A DNA stretch of 64,000 bases, taken from the NCBI GenBank assembly GCA_036346395.1, contig CM070615.1, positions 24,919,282-24,983,281 of the forward strand, written 5' to 3'. Below the pieces are notes generated by a model. It was not told the origin of the DNA, searched no databases, and was given only the letters and a program-made list of their open reading frames with translations. The position numbers and the translations under genes are program-made. This DNA comes from Hsuehochloa calcarea (lineage: Eukaryota; Streptophyta; Magnoliopsida; Poales; Poaceae). Positions within the stretch are counted from its first letter, which is position 1. Each line of letters opens with the position of its first letter. Shown here piece by piece: positions 1-11,137 of the stretch.

Positions 1-228
1 CGGATTAGTTTTCATATTAGCGGATAAATTTTTTACTTAGACTCTAAGTCCTTTACCCCTTTATATACCTCTTGTAAGCCGCACGGGGAGAGGCGATATC
101 TCATTGTAATCTCCTGAGATTTGTAAACACTCTTTAAATAGTGATTATCGCGGTTGGCGTCGTAGTTTTTTCCATAAGGGTTTTCCACGTAAAAAATTCT
201 ATCTCTTTTTATCCCTATTTTTCTAACA
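1..228 (+). mobile_element. Solo Copia-type LTR, cut by the window edge
   Basis: It matches the complete 272-bp LTR at 10866-11137, lacking its first 40 bases or so. It carries a TATATA box near 57-66, a U5-like stretch with ttttccacgtaaa, and ends in ctaaca at 228. The five bases that follow (cttat, 229-233) are the same target duplication that flanks the other copy. The two copies therefore descend from one insertion that was duplicated later. Confidence 0.8.
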
Positions 229-924
229 CTTATAAATATCAACTATTTAACCGTGTTCCTCTAAAAAAGCTATCAAACCATATATTACATTATTAATATT
301 GCCCGTATAGTTGAACATCAAGCAAAAAAATCAGTCTCTTACGGCAATACTTTTCTTAGCACCAATCATTGTATTCGAAATCGGTAGAAAACCATCGAGA
401 GTATGAATGTCCAATTAGAATATAAGAGATTAGGAGAGATGCGCTACACGCCTTTAGATCATAAGTCGAAAATATCAAGATCAAGGGAATTTGATCTGGT
501 TGATTCCAAGGTCGTCAGCAAGTGGTCGTCGAGAAGACCATCCATCACAGTTTGTACCTTCCAATTAGTGGTGGGCATTGGGCCTTGCGCCTTGCGCCGT
601 GCTTCGGGTCGCGTCGTGCCGAATCGACCCGTCTCGCCTCTGATCAGGCTCAAACACGATCCAAAACCCGTCGTGCCAAGACCGTGTCGTGCCGGTCCAA
701 GCCCAGCCCTAAGCAACTATAGACACTCGGGAAGACAACAGCCGACGCCGCCGCCGTTCAGGAAAACAAAGACACCCGTGCCATCCACGCCCGCTCCCCC
801 TCGCCATAGCATCCTCCTTCTCCTGGACGTCGATGAAGAACTACGCCCACCTCGGCCGCGCCGCACGCTTGCAAAGGGGGTAAGAAGGACGACGGCGAAG
901 AGGTGGCTGAAGGGGGGGTAGAGG

Positions 925-1100
925 GCGGCGGCGCGTGGGGAGGGAGAGGGAGGGCGGCGGCACGTAGGGAGGGAGAAGGAGGGAGGGTGCGGCCGGTGGT
1001 GCGTGGGGAGGGAGAGGAAGGGAGGGCGGCGATCGGCGGTGCGTGGGGAGGGAGAGGAAGGGAGGGCGGCGATCGGCGGCGTGTGGGGAGGGAGGCGGCT
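925..1100. repeat. GC-rich purine minisatellite (about 38-bp unit)
   Basis: The unit gcgtggggagggagaggaa followed by gggagggcggcgatcggcg recurs three to four times with minor variation. One strand is nearly all G and A. The same array recurs at about 11835-12010 in the right arm with the same copy number. Confidence 0.8.
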
Positions 1101-1633
1101 AGAGCTGGAGGGAGGGGAATCAGGCAATGTGATTAGAGATTTGGAATTTGGGAGCCAGAGCTTGGGAGAAAGGGTTGGGGGAGGCCAGGAGGGGTGTTGG
1201 GTCAGGCCAGTTGGCAGCAAGGGGTGATTAGTTGGGCCAGGACGGTGTGGAGGAGTGATTGGGCGGGCACTGGGGTTGGGCTAGAACGGAAATGTTAGGC
1301 CTATTTCGTGCCTGGTCGGCCCAAGCACGGCCCAACTGGACATGCCGCCTAACGGATCGTATTCTCAAACCCAATTTGGCCCGCCGTTCGTGCCGACCCA
1401 TCCCATCATGTGCCGTGTCGTACTGTACCTAGACCGTACCGTACGGACCAAGCCTCGAACCGGTCCAATAAAGTACAGCTCTACTTCCAATCTCTATCTC
1501 TCTCTGATAGCGGCGCATTGGGCCTTTTTCTTTCCTTTAGTATATCTTACCTTTTTTGGGGAAGGATATCGTATCTTGATAACGTTTGTTTCTATATTTC
1601 CCTTAATAACATCCAAGGGTTATAGCTTATCAT

Positions 1634-3909
1634 TGTAACACCCAAACAGAACCGACTCAAAACATTGTGGAATAGTTGGCTAGATCCACCCCATAAATAG
1701 ACTTGTGCTTGTATGGTATGGCTCCGATCAATGACGCACAAAGTCAAGTTCTTAGTAACTACTCCAGCGAGACTACCTCATCTCATGTGCCTCGCGCACC
1801 CAAAATGTGCCTCCCACATTGCCTCGCGCACCCCCCTTTACTGCATGATCACTCGCCCGAGTATAAACCATTTTGTTCATCCAAGCCAATGACAACCCCT
1901 GCCACAGCACAAGATTTTATAACAGCACCACAATTGATACAATCAGACCTCGCACCACGCTTGCACTGTGATCAGCATCACACTAATTCCATATATCATT
2001 ATATCAAATTTAATCATTTATGAACATGTAATCGAGAGACCATCGCATAACTAAAGCATGACTAAGCATAATACGCACTAATGTTGGTATTACAATAACA
2101 TCCAACTAAGATTACCCAACCTAGGGTGTCTAATGGTACATGTCAACATGTTATTCACAATTATTCAAGGATCCAAACTGTCAAGTACGTATTTAACTAT
2201 TCTTGGAAATAATTAATATAAAAATAGCAATGCATGCTGATATAAAATAATATAATTTTATAAAATAGGTACGACATGATCAAAGGTATACGACTTGCTT
2301 TCGTTGAAGAGTTGAGACGCTTCAGTCGTCGGGTCCAAGAATTCTTCGAAAAAGCCGGAATCTATACGCGCGAAAGAGCCAAATAAATAAAAAAAATTCC
2401 AAATAAAAAATACCAAACTAGAACCAAACGAAGGACACTAAATTTAGATAAATTTAGAAATAAAAATAATTTGATTTGGAGTTTGAATGCGAAAGATGTA
2501 GCCTAAACCATTTCTGCTCGAATAGAAAATCCAACAATATGGTTTGACTCGCTCACCGATTCGACTACGTGGTTGGAAGGGGTTCGACTATACGTGGTCG
2601 GAAGGGGGTTCGACTACACGTGGTCAGAAGGAGGTTTCGATCGGAAGGAGGCTTCGACTACCTGGTTGGAAGGATGTTCGACTACAGGTGGTCGGAAGGA
2701 GGCTTCGACTATAGCTCGAAGCGGCGGCTACAAAAAGTCTAGCAACGGGCTCTTGAGCCCGATGGCTCATCAACGCTACTCGCCACGAACGGCGGGTGAA
2801 GGCAATGAATGGGGAGGGCGAGGCAAACCCAAGGCTCACGGTTTACTGGCGAGGCTCGGCGGAGTGATCGGCGAGAGGAAGAGCATTGGCGAGATCTGGC
2901 TTGCAGCGACGCTCGACCTCTATCGATGCTTCGGCGGTGAGGAGGTGCGCACGGGGTCGAACGCGCCCTTGCGAAACCAACGAAGGCAACCACGATGGCG
3001 GATGGGCTTCAATGGCGGTGCTAGAGGCGGAGACGCGAGCTTCGGCCAACAGCAGCGAAACTCGAAGCGCGGCGAAACGAGGGTGAGAAAGAGGGAGAGT
3101 TGAAGGGAAAGCAAGAGGAGAACGACGGGGTCTTGGTGCTCCATCTATAGAGGAAGGAGGAGTAGCAGAGAAGCTTCGCGGCATGGGCGGAGCTCCGGAC
3201 AGCACAGGACATGGCGAAGTGACGGGGACGAGACGGGAGCAGGTAGGGAGGAGAAAGAACAAAGGGGTGGGTGCGGCGAAAGATGGGCAATTAAATGCGC
3301 ACGCTCTGAGGAAAGCGAGGAGGAATAGTGCTGGGCGAAGACTTTCGTCATGCGGTGGTGGCCTGCGGAGTCTTGGTAGTATGGGTGCGGCGATGAAGAC
3401 GGTGACCAAACGAAGAGGAGGCTGACAGGTGGGACCTGCCGAGCAGAGAAAAGAGAGAGAGACCTGGTGGGAGGGTCTAGTCAAAAACGAGAGGGCGGTC
3501 GAAATCGATAGGGTTTCAAAAGGCTCAAAGGGTTGCGAATTTTTAGACAGAGATTTAAAGCCCTCCACAATTATGGTAAAATTCACAAAAATTCCCAGAG
3601 ATATGATGGGCTTTTCAACTTAACATTGGTAATTAAGTTTGTAAATAAATTATTTTTAATTTTTGGGAAAAGGAAAAAACCCTTAAAAATCAGAAAATCC
3701 AAGAAAAGACTTAAAATAAAAATTTTGACTTTAAATACTAGAAAACCCAAATAAATAAACTTTTGAATTAATTAAAGATTGATTTAGTCATTTAAATTGA
3801 TTTTAATTTCCAAAATTTCAAGTTAAACTTTAACAACTCAACGAAAATTAAATGGTTAATTTTATTTAGAGTTTTTTTCAAAAAAAACCCTAAAAATTAG
3901 AATGTTACA
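1634..3909 (-). mobile_element. Gypsy LTR remnant, internally deleted
   Basis: It starts TGTAACACCC and ends GTTACA, the inverted termini usual for grass Gypsy LTRs. The stretch from 1680 to 2030 resembles 36900-37160 (the 'cgcacaagattaagtcctta' type region), and the AT-rich end at 3600-3909 resembles the ends of the long LTR family at 32997-36349, so it belongs to that family. About 1.2 kb of the usual outer part is missing just inside 1680. No matching 5-bp target duplication is seen (atcat before, gctag after). There is no coding potential. Confidence 0.6.
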
Positions 3910-4018
3910 GCTAGGGAGAGATAATTATTTTGGGTCTCGGTTGTATCGAGCTCTGCGTCAACCGAACCAATCTATCTTTGATTTGTTGTTGCTGCGTGGG
4001 AAGTCAAGGAAGCCGACT
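3910..4018. other. Unassigned DNA, target of a solo LTR insertion
   Basis: This joins in sequence to 6122 onward once the solo LTR and one copy of its target duplication are removed. The combined stretch looks like retroelement internal or untranslated DNA. No reading frame is recognised. Confidence 0.4.
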
Positions 4019-6116
4019 TGTAACACCATGGCTATTCGGAAGCGAAGATATCACTTAAACTTAATCAAGACACTAGGAACCGAACAGAAAAACACACATA
4101 GCATTGATTCTATAACAATAATTTATACGAAGCCAACGATAAATAACAATTCCAAATAAAGATAGGAAAACATTTAAAACATGAGTGCAAGGTAACGATA
4201 ACCAAGTCGGTTTATTACAATTCAACAATTATCAAATAGTGGTCATGAAACGAAAATATCAATGAATTATGATTTAAGATAAGTGGTGTGCATCATGCTG
4301 GACTACTCCCTCCCAAGACTTGTCTTCCTCGTCATTTACCTAAATTAAACAACAAAGTAAGGATGAGCCAAAGACTCAGCAAGTACAATACATAACAGTT
4401 CAAGTGAAGTAGACAAGTCAATCATAACCGAAGTATGTACAAATCTCAGAACATCTACATAAATGAATGGAATGAAGGTATGCATTGAAAGAATGGACTG
4501 CTCAACAACTTATACCGGTATAACGAGTGATACACCCGTCGGTGTTCACTTAAGCCCGTACTTAACAAAGTCTGGGGACCCAAATACCGTATGAAGAACG
4601 TTTCATACGGTGTCCAAGATTGCCCACGTTGGAGTGGTGGGACTTACATGCCCATATTGGAATTGATGGGTCTTTTGATTTCCACTCCCGTGGTCAAAAC
4701 GAAAACATGGCATGAATAGAATGGATGACATGAAATGAATTTTTATCACATGAAAATAAAGAATAATACTCGACATATGAATATGACTAGCAAGTCTAGC
4801 ATTACATCCACGTTCAATCATCAACATTCAATATAATCAAACAAAATACTTGCCTTCCGCGTTGTGACGTGCTAGGAGGCAACGAAGGTGCTCCTCCACT
4901 CACCGCCTCACCGCCTACACGAATATGTATTCAAAATAATGATAACAAGGTATGACATAGCTACAGGTGTCCTACCATAAGTCTCTAACTATCCAACACA
5001 ATCAACGGGTTCGAACTGGCAATTAAACTATTCAGCCACCTGACAACCCTACTGGGCAGCAGTACGAGAAAAATCATAATTAAAGATCTGTAACTCGGAA
5101 TGACGTGAAACTAGTGCTCAATGAAACTTAACGAATCAGACTACGAAATTCTAGTTGACAAGATTCACTAAATCTACCAAAATATTTGGCTAACCAGCAG
5201 TTTAAAATGTAAGATAGACATCTGTCCAGACAATAGATCAGCAGCAAAGAACATGACATATCTTTCACTCTACAGATCCAATGGAGGTGTTCTTTATAAA
5301 TCTGGAAAGATTATTAAAAATTCTACAATAACCTAGAGGGGTGGAGGTCCTGAATCTTACATTAACAAGGTCAAAATTAAGGAACAAACAGACAGTTACT
5401 TCTCGTCAGACAGACAGAACAGTGTGCAAAGAATTATTCATAACTCCTAAACCGTCAGGCGGAATGTCATGATCTCAGCGGCTATGGAAAGATAAAAACC
5501 AAAGCTACAAAACTCTAGGAGACTAAAATATCAGAATCGGCTTCTATGACACTGAAACTGGGCACACAACCGACTGTACAAATTATATCTAATAACAGAG
5601 GCAAAACGATCCAACTAATCGAATCAAATTCTCATCTTTTATGAATCAAACAGCAAGGGAAACCGTTGTTACCCTTGTAGAACCTCAAGAAAACGTTGAT
5701 CAACCTTCCGAAGGTTTCCCTCTTCGGTGGCGGCCACACGAAGGCCACCACGAGGGAGACCGGCCAATGGCAACAAAGGCGGAGGAAGCGGCCGGGGAGA
5801 ACTTGGGGCAGCAATGGGGATCACTAGGGCCGGCACCACAGGAGGGAGGCGGCACCAAGGACCAGCAGGGGCCCGGTTAGGGGGAGGGAGGTGGCGGCTA
5901 TGGGAGGGAGGAGTGGAGGAAGTGGGGGCGGCTAGGGTTGGGCCCCCCCTCCCTTTGGCTGGCCTCCCCTAATGGGCAACCTGGGTCGTGGCCCGTGGCC
6001 CAGGTTGGCGATAAAATGCCGAAAACCCCTCTCTAAACCAGAAATTCTAGATCTTTCAATGCCTTTTCTTTCCCGGCTTCTTTTCAATTCACCCGATTCA
6101 AATCCGGGGTATTACA
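4019..6116 (-). mobile_element. Complete solo Gypsy LTR with 5-bp target duplication
   Basis: The LTR is 2098 bp, with TGTAACACCA at the plus-strand start and GGTATTACA at the end. It is flanked by a perfect direct repeat CGACT at 4014-4018 and 6117-6121. On the minus strand it begins TGTAATACCCCGG, the common start of grass Gypsy LTRs, so minus is the likely orientation. No internal region remains, so LTR-LTR recombination probably removed it. A truncated relative lies at about 29105-30851. Both share the tataccggtata and gatacacccgtc region. Confidence 0.88.
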
Positions 6117-6121
6117 CGACT

Positions 6122-6530
6122 TGTGCCTCTTGATTGCTGTTGGAATTACATTATATCACCGCTTGCCGGCCGAAAGCAACGTTGGGGATTTCAATATCAA
6201 TTTCCTATTTGGTCAATTCTTTCTTTGAGTTCCTATTCTAGCGCTTCTTCTTCATTGCTTCGGTTGCTCGAGAGTCGTTGTTGCTCCTTTGGGTCTAGCT
6301 TTACTTGGAAAACTGCTACTAGCAGTTGGTACGTGAGAAGAGGGAACAAGAACTACTGTTGGGTGCTAGTAGGTTGATGTTTATGTGAGAGAGATATTAC
6401 TTGTTGCTGATTTTATTACCGTGAAAGATCGGGTCATCATACACATTCCAGCCAAAATACTTGTTGGGTTGTATCACATAGCTTTAGGAGGGGTCATGGA
6501 TGGAGAAAACTACCTTAGTGAGGTTAAAGG
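6122..6530. other. Unassigned DNA
   Basis: This continues the target sequence of the solo LTR. It has no recognised coding region, and the short open frame at 6123-6377 shows no familiar motif. Confidence 0.3.
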
Positions 6531-7734
6531 CTCAACGGAGAGACATTGTCGTTGACGGCGGCAGCGGAGGCAAGGAGGCTCACGGTGGGAACTCCGTGCG
6601 GATGAGGATGGCTTAAATGAGTGGTGCGAGAAGGTCCAGTGAGGTGAGGCGATGCTCAAACCAAGCACAAAGTCGACAAGGACTCACCGAGCTTGGAGAT
6701 CTTCTGCGGCGACCTCGGCGTCGGAGACGAAGTAGAAGATCCAATTGTGGCGCTACACTGTAATCGAAGAGCAGAAAAGTGAGGGGTGAAAGAGTGAGCA
6801 AAAGGACATAAGATGATGCGCGCATCGAGGGTTCAAGACACCGGGACACGGTTTTGCTTTGACGGAGTACGTGCGCCGGAGCTCGGGACAACAGAGTGCT
6901 CTAGGCGATTGAGTGGACGAAACTTACCGATGAGGGGAGGAAAAGAAATGGCAAGGTAAGGGAAGCGTTTTGACACGCTCAGGAGAACTTCATGTAGCAA
7001 GAAGGAGACGAGAACGACGATGAGAAAAATGTGGCCGGCTCGATTTCTCTCGTTTATCTCATCGTCCGGGCGGGGAAAACGGCCATCAATGGGGTGGGCA
7101 GCATGGGTGGAGGTAGACAGAGGCAACGGGAGCAATTGGGGGCGAAAACGGTTGGCGGCGCGGCAAAACAGTGGTCGTCCGGGCAGAGTTCTCGTGAGCG
7201 TGCGCTGGCAAGGGGGAGAGCAACGTGGAAGAAAGAGTCTGGCAAGCGGGGCCCACTTGCTAGCGAGGGGTGAGAGAGATTAAAATCAGGATTTTTGGTA
7301 TTAAAAGCTAAGGGTTTTGTTGAATATTTGTACCGAGCAAATAAGGTCCAAATTTTATGAAATTTTTTTGTGAGGGTTCCTGACCTAGTATAGTTGCTTA
7401 TGTAAAATTTTACGAACTTTATCTTGTCTGTGAATTTCTGTAAAATCCGTATAAGTTACTATTTTTATGAAATACATTGTTATTTTAGATGAAATTTTCT
7501 CTAGAGGTGCTCAATAAATTTTTCCCTTTGCAAAAATGCCTAAAATTATTCTTTCACTTATTTTCATCATGTTTTCTCAAATTTCTTGCAAGTTTTTATT
7601 TTTTTTCATTATTTGCTTTATACAAAGTTTTTAATTCATGCATAACAAATCTTTCATATAATATAATCTCAAAATTACTTTCCCCTTTTTAATTATGTTA
7701 TGTATTCCAAAATGAGATTTTTTTTGATGTTACA
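6531..7734 (-). mobile_element. Probable end fragment of another Gypsy LTR
   Basis: A GC-rich block (6530-7270) changes abruptly to a long AT-rich tail that ends gatgttaca at 7734. This is the same layout as the other Gypsy LTRs in this window. The other terminus is not found, so this is a partial copy or a distinct family. The bases after the end (gcta) also follow the LTR end at 3909. Confidence 0.4.
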
Positions 7735-8340
7735 GCTAATACTTTGTTATTACTTTTATGTTAATCGTGATTCGAATTTGTTATCAACGTTGTATCAACT
7801 GTGTGTACTAACTATTGATCAGGGATTGATGCAGAAATATATAGAGGGCTCGGATTTTGAAATCTGATCCCGGCACAGTAGCAAGTCCAATTCGCACAGG
7901 TTAAGAAGCAATTGAACCAAAAATCCACCGAGAAGTGCTTTAGCCGATAGAAAAAGTGCATCGTGCCCAGCGAGTGTTTGACAGGAAGCAATCGCTTCGT
8001 ACCAGGAAAAAACGAACATACATGGTACCCGGAACTGAACATCACGAGGCAGATGATTACCGCCGGCGACTAGGTACGCGTCCACTTCCTACAGCTACGA
8101 TTCGAAGGGCAAGAGATGCTGGTGCTGGTAGGCTAAGCATTCATCGCTCGCCTGATCCATGCAGTGCCTTTCAAACCCAAAGGCGGCGCTGACATGGAAG
8201 CCAGAAGCCACTTTACCTGCTTATGTATCCAATACAAGCAGGCAGCTTGGCAATTACCTCACCTGTTAACACGCCAGGCTTGTCAGCAAGTACATGGCTT
8301 AGCCCCCAATTGACCTGGCTGGTGTAAAGCCAAACGTTAC
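7735..8340. other. Unassigned DNA
   Basis: Moderate-GC sequence with short open frames on both strands (7819-8085 minus, 7956-8192 plus). None has a recognisable motif. I see no repeat or RNA gene. Confidence 0.3.
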
Positions 8341-9844
8341 TGCAAATTGCGAATTATTGGTAGATATAGCACGTTTTTAAAATCATATTTGCGAAAATGA
8401 CCACACGTGAGCTGTATTTACAGATATAGCACCGTTGCCGCATGACCGTCGTACGGCAACGCCTCTCCGCGCACCACGTCAGCCCGTTGCCTCACGGTCG
8501 TGCGGCAACGCACCCGCCGTTGCCACGTGGCCTCCCCTAGCCAGCCTGCCGCCAAATTAGCTCGTTGTTGCGACGCACGGCCGTGCGACAACATTCTGCG
8601 CATGGCGACCATACTGACAACCCACCGCCCGCCACGTGATACTGTTGTATTTTAAAAAAACATATTTATGCATAATTTTTGTAGTACTTTTTAAATATAT
8701 CAAATGGGCTCTAAAAATTATAAAATATTTTATGGAGCCTCATGACACAGCATACTTGTGTAAAAATTTTCAAAAGTTTATATGTTCTCAATTTTTCTCA
8801 AAAATCATTTTATTATACGATTGGTAGGAATTCAAATTCTGCTACTACTGCTATAGCGATTATTGCACCTAGAGTGGTCTATGTGGTACTAAACTCCACA
8901 TATTCCAAATCACATGAAATCATAATATCCTAATTTCTAAAACCGAAAACTCTAATTTTTGAAACCTAAAGCCATAATTTTTAACATATTTTTGGAACAT
9001 AAGAAATTATATAAAAAAATATTACAGAATCAAATCCATTGTGTAAGGATCCTTTAAAAAAATTTATAATGTTTGGACGTCATTTTCTATATTAAAAAAT
9101 TCGTACAAACAGTATAATTAAATGAACTTTGGAGAAAAAAATTAGAACAGATTAAATTTTGAAAAAATTACACAAGCAGGCCCACTTTGTCAGAAGACTC
9201 CACAAAAAAATTCATAATTTTTTCAGCTTATTTTTTTATTTTAAAATTTCAACAAAAAAAATTATACATAAATACTTTTCTTTAAAAAAAAAAATGCTAC
9301 AGTATTTGCCGCATGGTGGCACAACCACACTGTAGCATATGGTTGCCGCTAGGCCACCGTGCGGAAATACTGTAGCATTTTTTTTTTCCCTTTTTTCTTT
9401 CTTTTTTGAGAAAAATTCAAAACTAATTAAATTTTTCAGAATTAAAATTTAGAAAACTTACACAAGCAAGTACACTGGGTCAAAAGGCTCCACAAAAAAA
9501 ATTAAAATTTTTAGAGCTTATTTGTTATATTTAAAAATTTATACAAAAATTATGCATAAATAATTAAAAAAAAACTATAGTGACCACATGGCGGTATGCG
9601 CGCGTGCGCAAGAACGGGCCGATATGGCGTGGTGGCTAGAGGAGGCCACGTGGCGGCGGCGGGTGCGTTGCCGCACGGTGGGCATGTGGCAACAGTAACA
9701 GGCTGATGTAGCACGTAGGGAGGCGTTGATGCACGGCGGCCGTACAGCAACGATGTTATATCTGCAAATACAGCTCGTGCATGATCATATCTGCAAATAA
9801 AGTTTAAAACATACTATATCTATAAAAAAAAATCGCAAATTGCA
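8341..9844. mobile_element. Non-autonomous DNA element with long terminal inverted repeats
   Basis: The outer 120 bases or so at each end are imperfect inverted repeats: tgcaaattgcga... at 8341-8462 pairs with 9724-9844. Both ends carry gatatag and agctgtattt blocks, then a GC-rich gttgccg...cggcaacg block. Inside are a second inverted pair (8655-8810 against 9400-9565), a direct repeat (about 9130-9290 against 9400-9570) and a central hairpin. There is no transposase. The long TIRs suggest a MULE-like MITE, but no clear 8-9-bp target duplication was found, so the superfamily stays open. Confidence 0.7.
9288..9385. repeat. Central hairpin of the palindromic element
   Basis: The left stem aaaatgctacagtatttgcc (about 9291-9310, continuing to ggtgg) pairs with ccaccgtgcggaaatactgt onward at about 9354-9373. 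The stem is about 30 bp with few mismatches and a loop of about 35 bp. A-runs and T-runs extend the pairing outward. Confidence 0.8.
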
Positions 9845-10865
9845 ATATATGTGAAACTATTCGTGACAGCTTACCCAGTGTAAGGTGCAATTTACTATAA
9901 GCGCGGATACGTTGAGTTTTAGTGTTCTTTTACGCAGCAAAGGCTTGTACGGTCCTATCAAGGAGTACCCAAGCTTCTCCAGTATACCATTGGGTTTGGA
10001 AGAACAAATTGCATGCCTAAGCACGGAGTTTTCTTGTGGATACTTTAGCAAGGAATAATAAACACTGGTTAAGTGTCCGTGTGTTGCTATAAAATATCTT
10101 ATAAATATAATTATTTATCAATTACGTAGATATAATATATCTCAATTCGTCAAGGTATGCAGAGAATAGTAGAAGAGTGGGGTGGAGGCGAGAGCGGAAA
10201 GGAGGATGAGCAGGAAGCACACAATGCGTAGAGATAGTTTGCTGATAACGTGACCTATATATCGGTAGAGAGGGACAGTGGTGAAAGGATGAGAAAGACA
10301 GACATTTTTAAGTAGAGACCAAAGGCATGCTACCTTCAGGGTAGAATCCACATATTGTGTTCTTTCCTATGCTAATGTGATGGAGTACTGGCTACATTTG
10401 TTTCAGTCAGGACATGTAAGGATGAGCGAGCTACTCTGGGAGAGAGTATGGCGTGGACTGTGAGGCTGGCTCAATCTCTTGTAAAAATGCAGCTTAGAAG
10501 CAAAACTATCAGGATACAGCAACTTCATAATTTTGTAGCCAATTTTCCCTATTATGCCACGTAGCACTCTAGTATCATATCAGCAGAAAATCAAATTGCT
10601 TATTTTATTTTATTTTATTTTTAATTCTGAATTTTAGTTATTTATTGATTGTACTTTACCACGATCGACGGTGTAGATCTTTTATTCACCGATTAACGTG
10701 AGAATTTCTAACCCTTGAGAGTGAATATGAATGCTTCATTTTCTTGTTGTATAACCAAAATACCCGTGCAATTGCGCGGCTAGACAACGATACAAGTGTA
10801 TTTGCTATACAACTCCAATGCTAATATGAAAAGTAATTTAGGAATATGTAGAATGTGCTGCTTAT
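9845..10865. other. Unassigned DNA with a Helitron-like tail motif
   Basis: No gene is recognised. At 10762-10783 the sequence acccgtgcaattgcgcgg followed by ctag forms a short hairpin with a CTRR-type ending, as in grass Helitron 3' ends. The base after CTAG is A rather than the expected T, and no 5' end was located, so this is only a hint. A related gtgtccgtgtgttgct motif lies near 10074. Confidence 0.25.
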
Positions 10866-11137
10866 TGTTGATATTGTGATTCGAATTGTCTAATATGGAT
10901 GAGTCCGGATTAGTTTTCATATTAGCGGATAAATTTTTTACTTAGACTCTAAGTCCTTTACCCCTTTATATACCTCTTGTAAGCCGCACGGGGAGAGGCG
11001 ATATCTCATTGTAATCTCCTGAGATTTGTAAACACTCTTTAAATAGTGATTATCGCCGGTTGACGTCTGTAGTTTTTTCCCGCAAGGGTTTTCCACGTAA
11101 AAAAATTCTATCTCTTTTTATCCCTATTTTTCTAACA
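10866..11137 (+). mobile_element. Complete solo Copia-type LTR with target duplication
   Basis: The 272-bp LTR starts TGTTGATATTG, ends CTAACA, and is flanked by CTTAT at 10861-10865 and 11138-11142. It has a TATATA box and a U5-like ttttccacgtaaa stretch on the plus strand. No internal domain follows, so it is a solo LTR. The same insertion is present at the left window edge. Confidence 0.85.

Larger units (their letters stand above)
1..1638. repeat. Left arm of a near-identical 1.6-kb duplication
   Basis: This stretch is repeated almost base for base at 10906-12551. The left end lies beyond the window edge. The visible differences are a few small changes near 148-170, one extra A near 260, a short divergent patch near 1265-1280 and one C/T change near 1431. 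It contains a solo Copia LTR end, a stretch rich in cggccc/gtgcc words typical of grass DNA transposons, and a purine-rich minisatellite. Open frames inside it (for example 403-921 and 717-1220) are low-complexity and occur in both copies. None looks like a protein gene. Confidence 0.9.

Noticed and set aside
403..921. 172-codon plus-strand frame, repeated at 11313-11831
   Set aside because: It is Pro/Arg-rich, overlaps long frames on the other strand, lies in GC-rich transposon-like DNA and shows no domain. Its repetition comes from the arm duplication.
717..1220. 167-codon minus-strand Pro/Ser-rich frame
   Set aside because: It is a by-product of the purine minisatellite on the plus strand; there is no domain and no splice context.
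2843..3586. 247-codon minus-strand frame
   Set aside because: It lies entirely inside a Gypsy LTR remnant in its GC-rich segment and has low-complexity composition.
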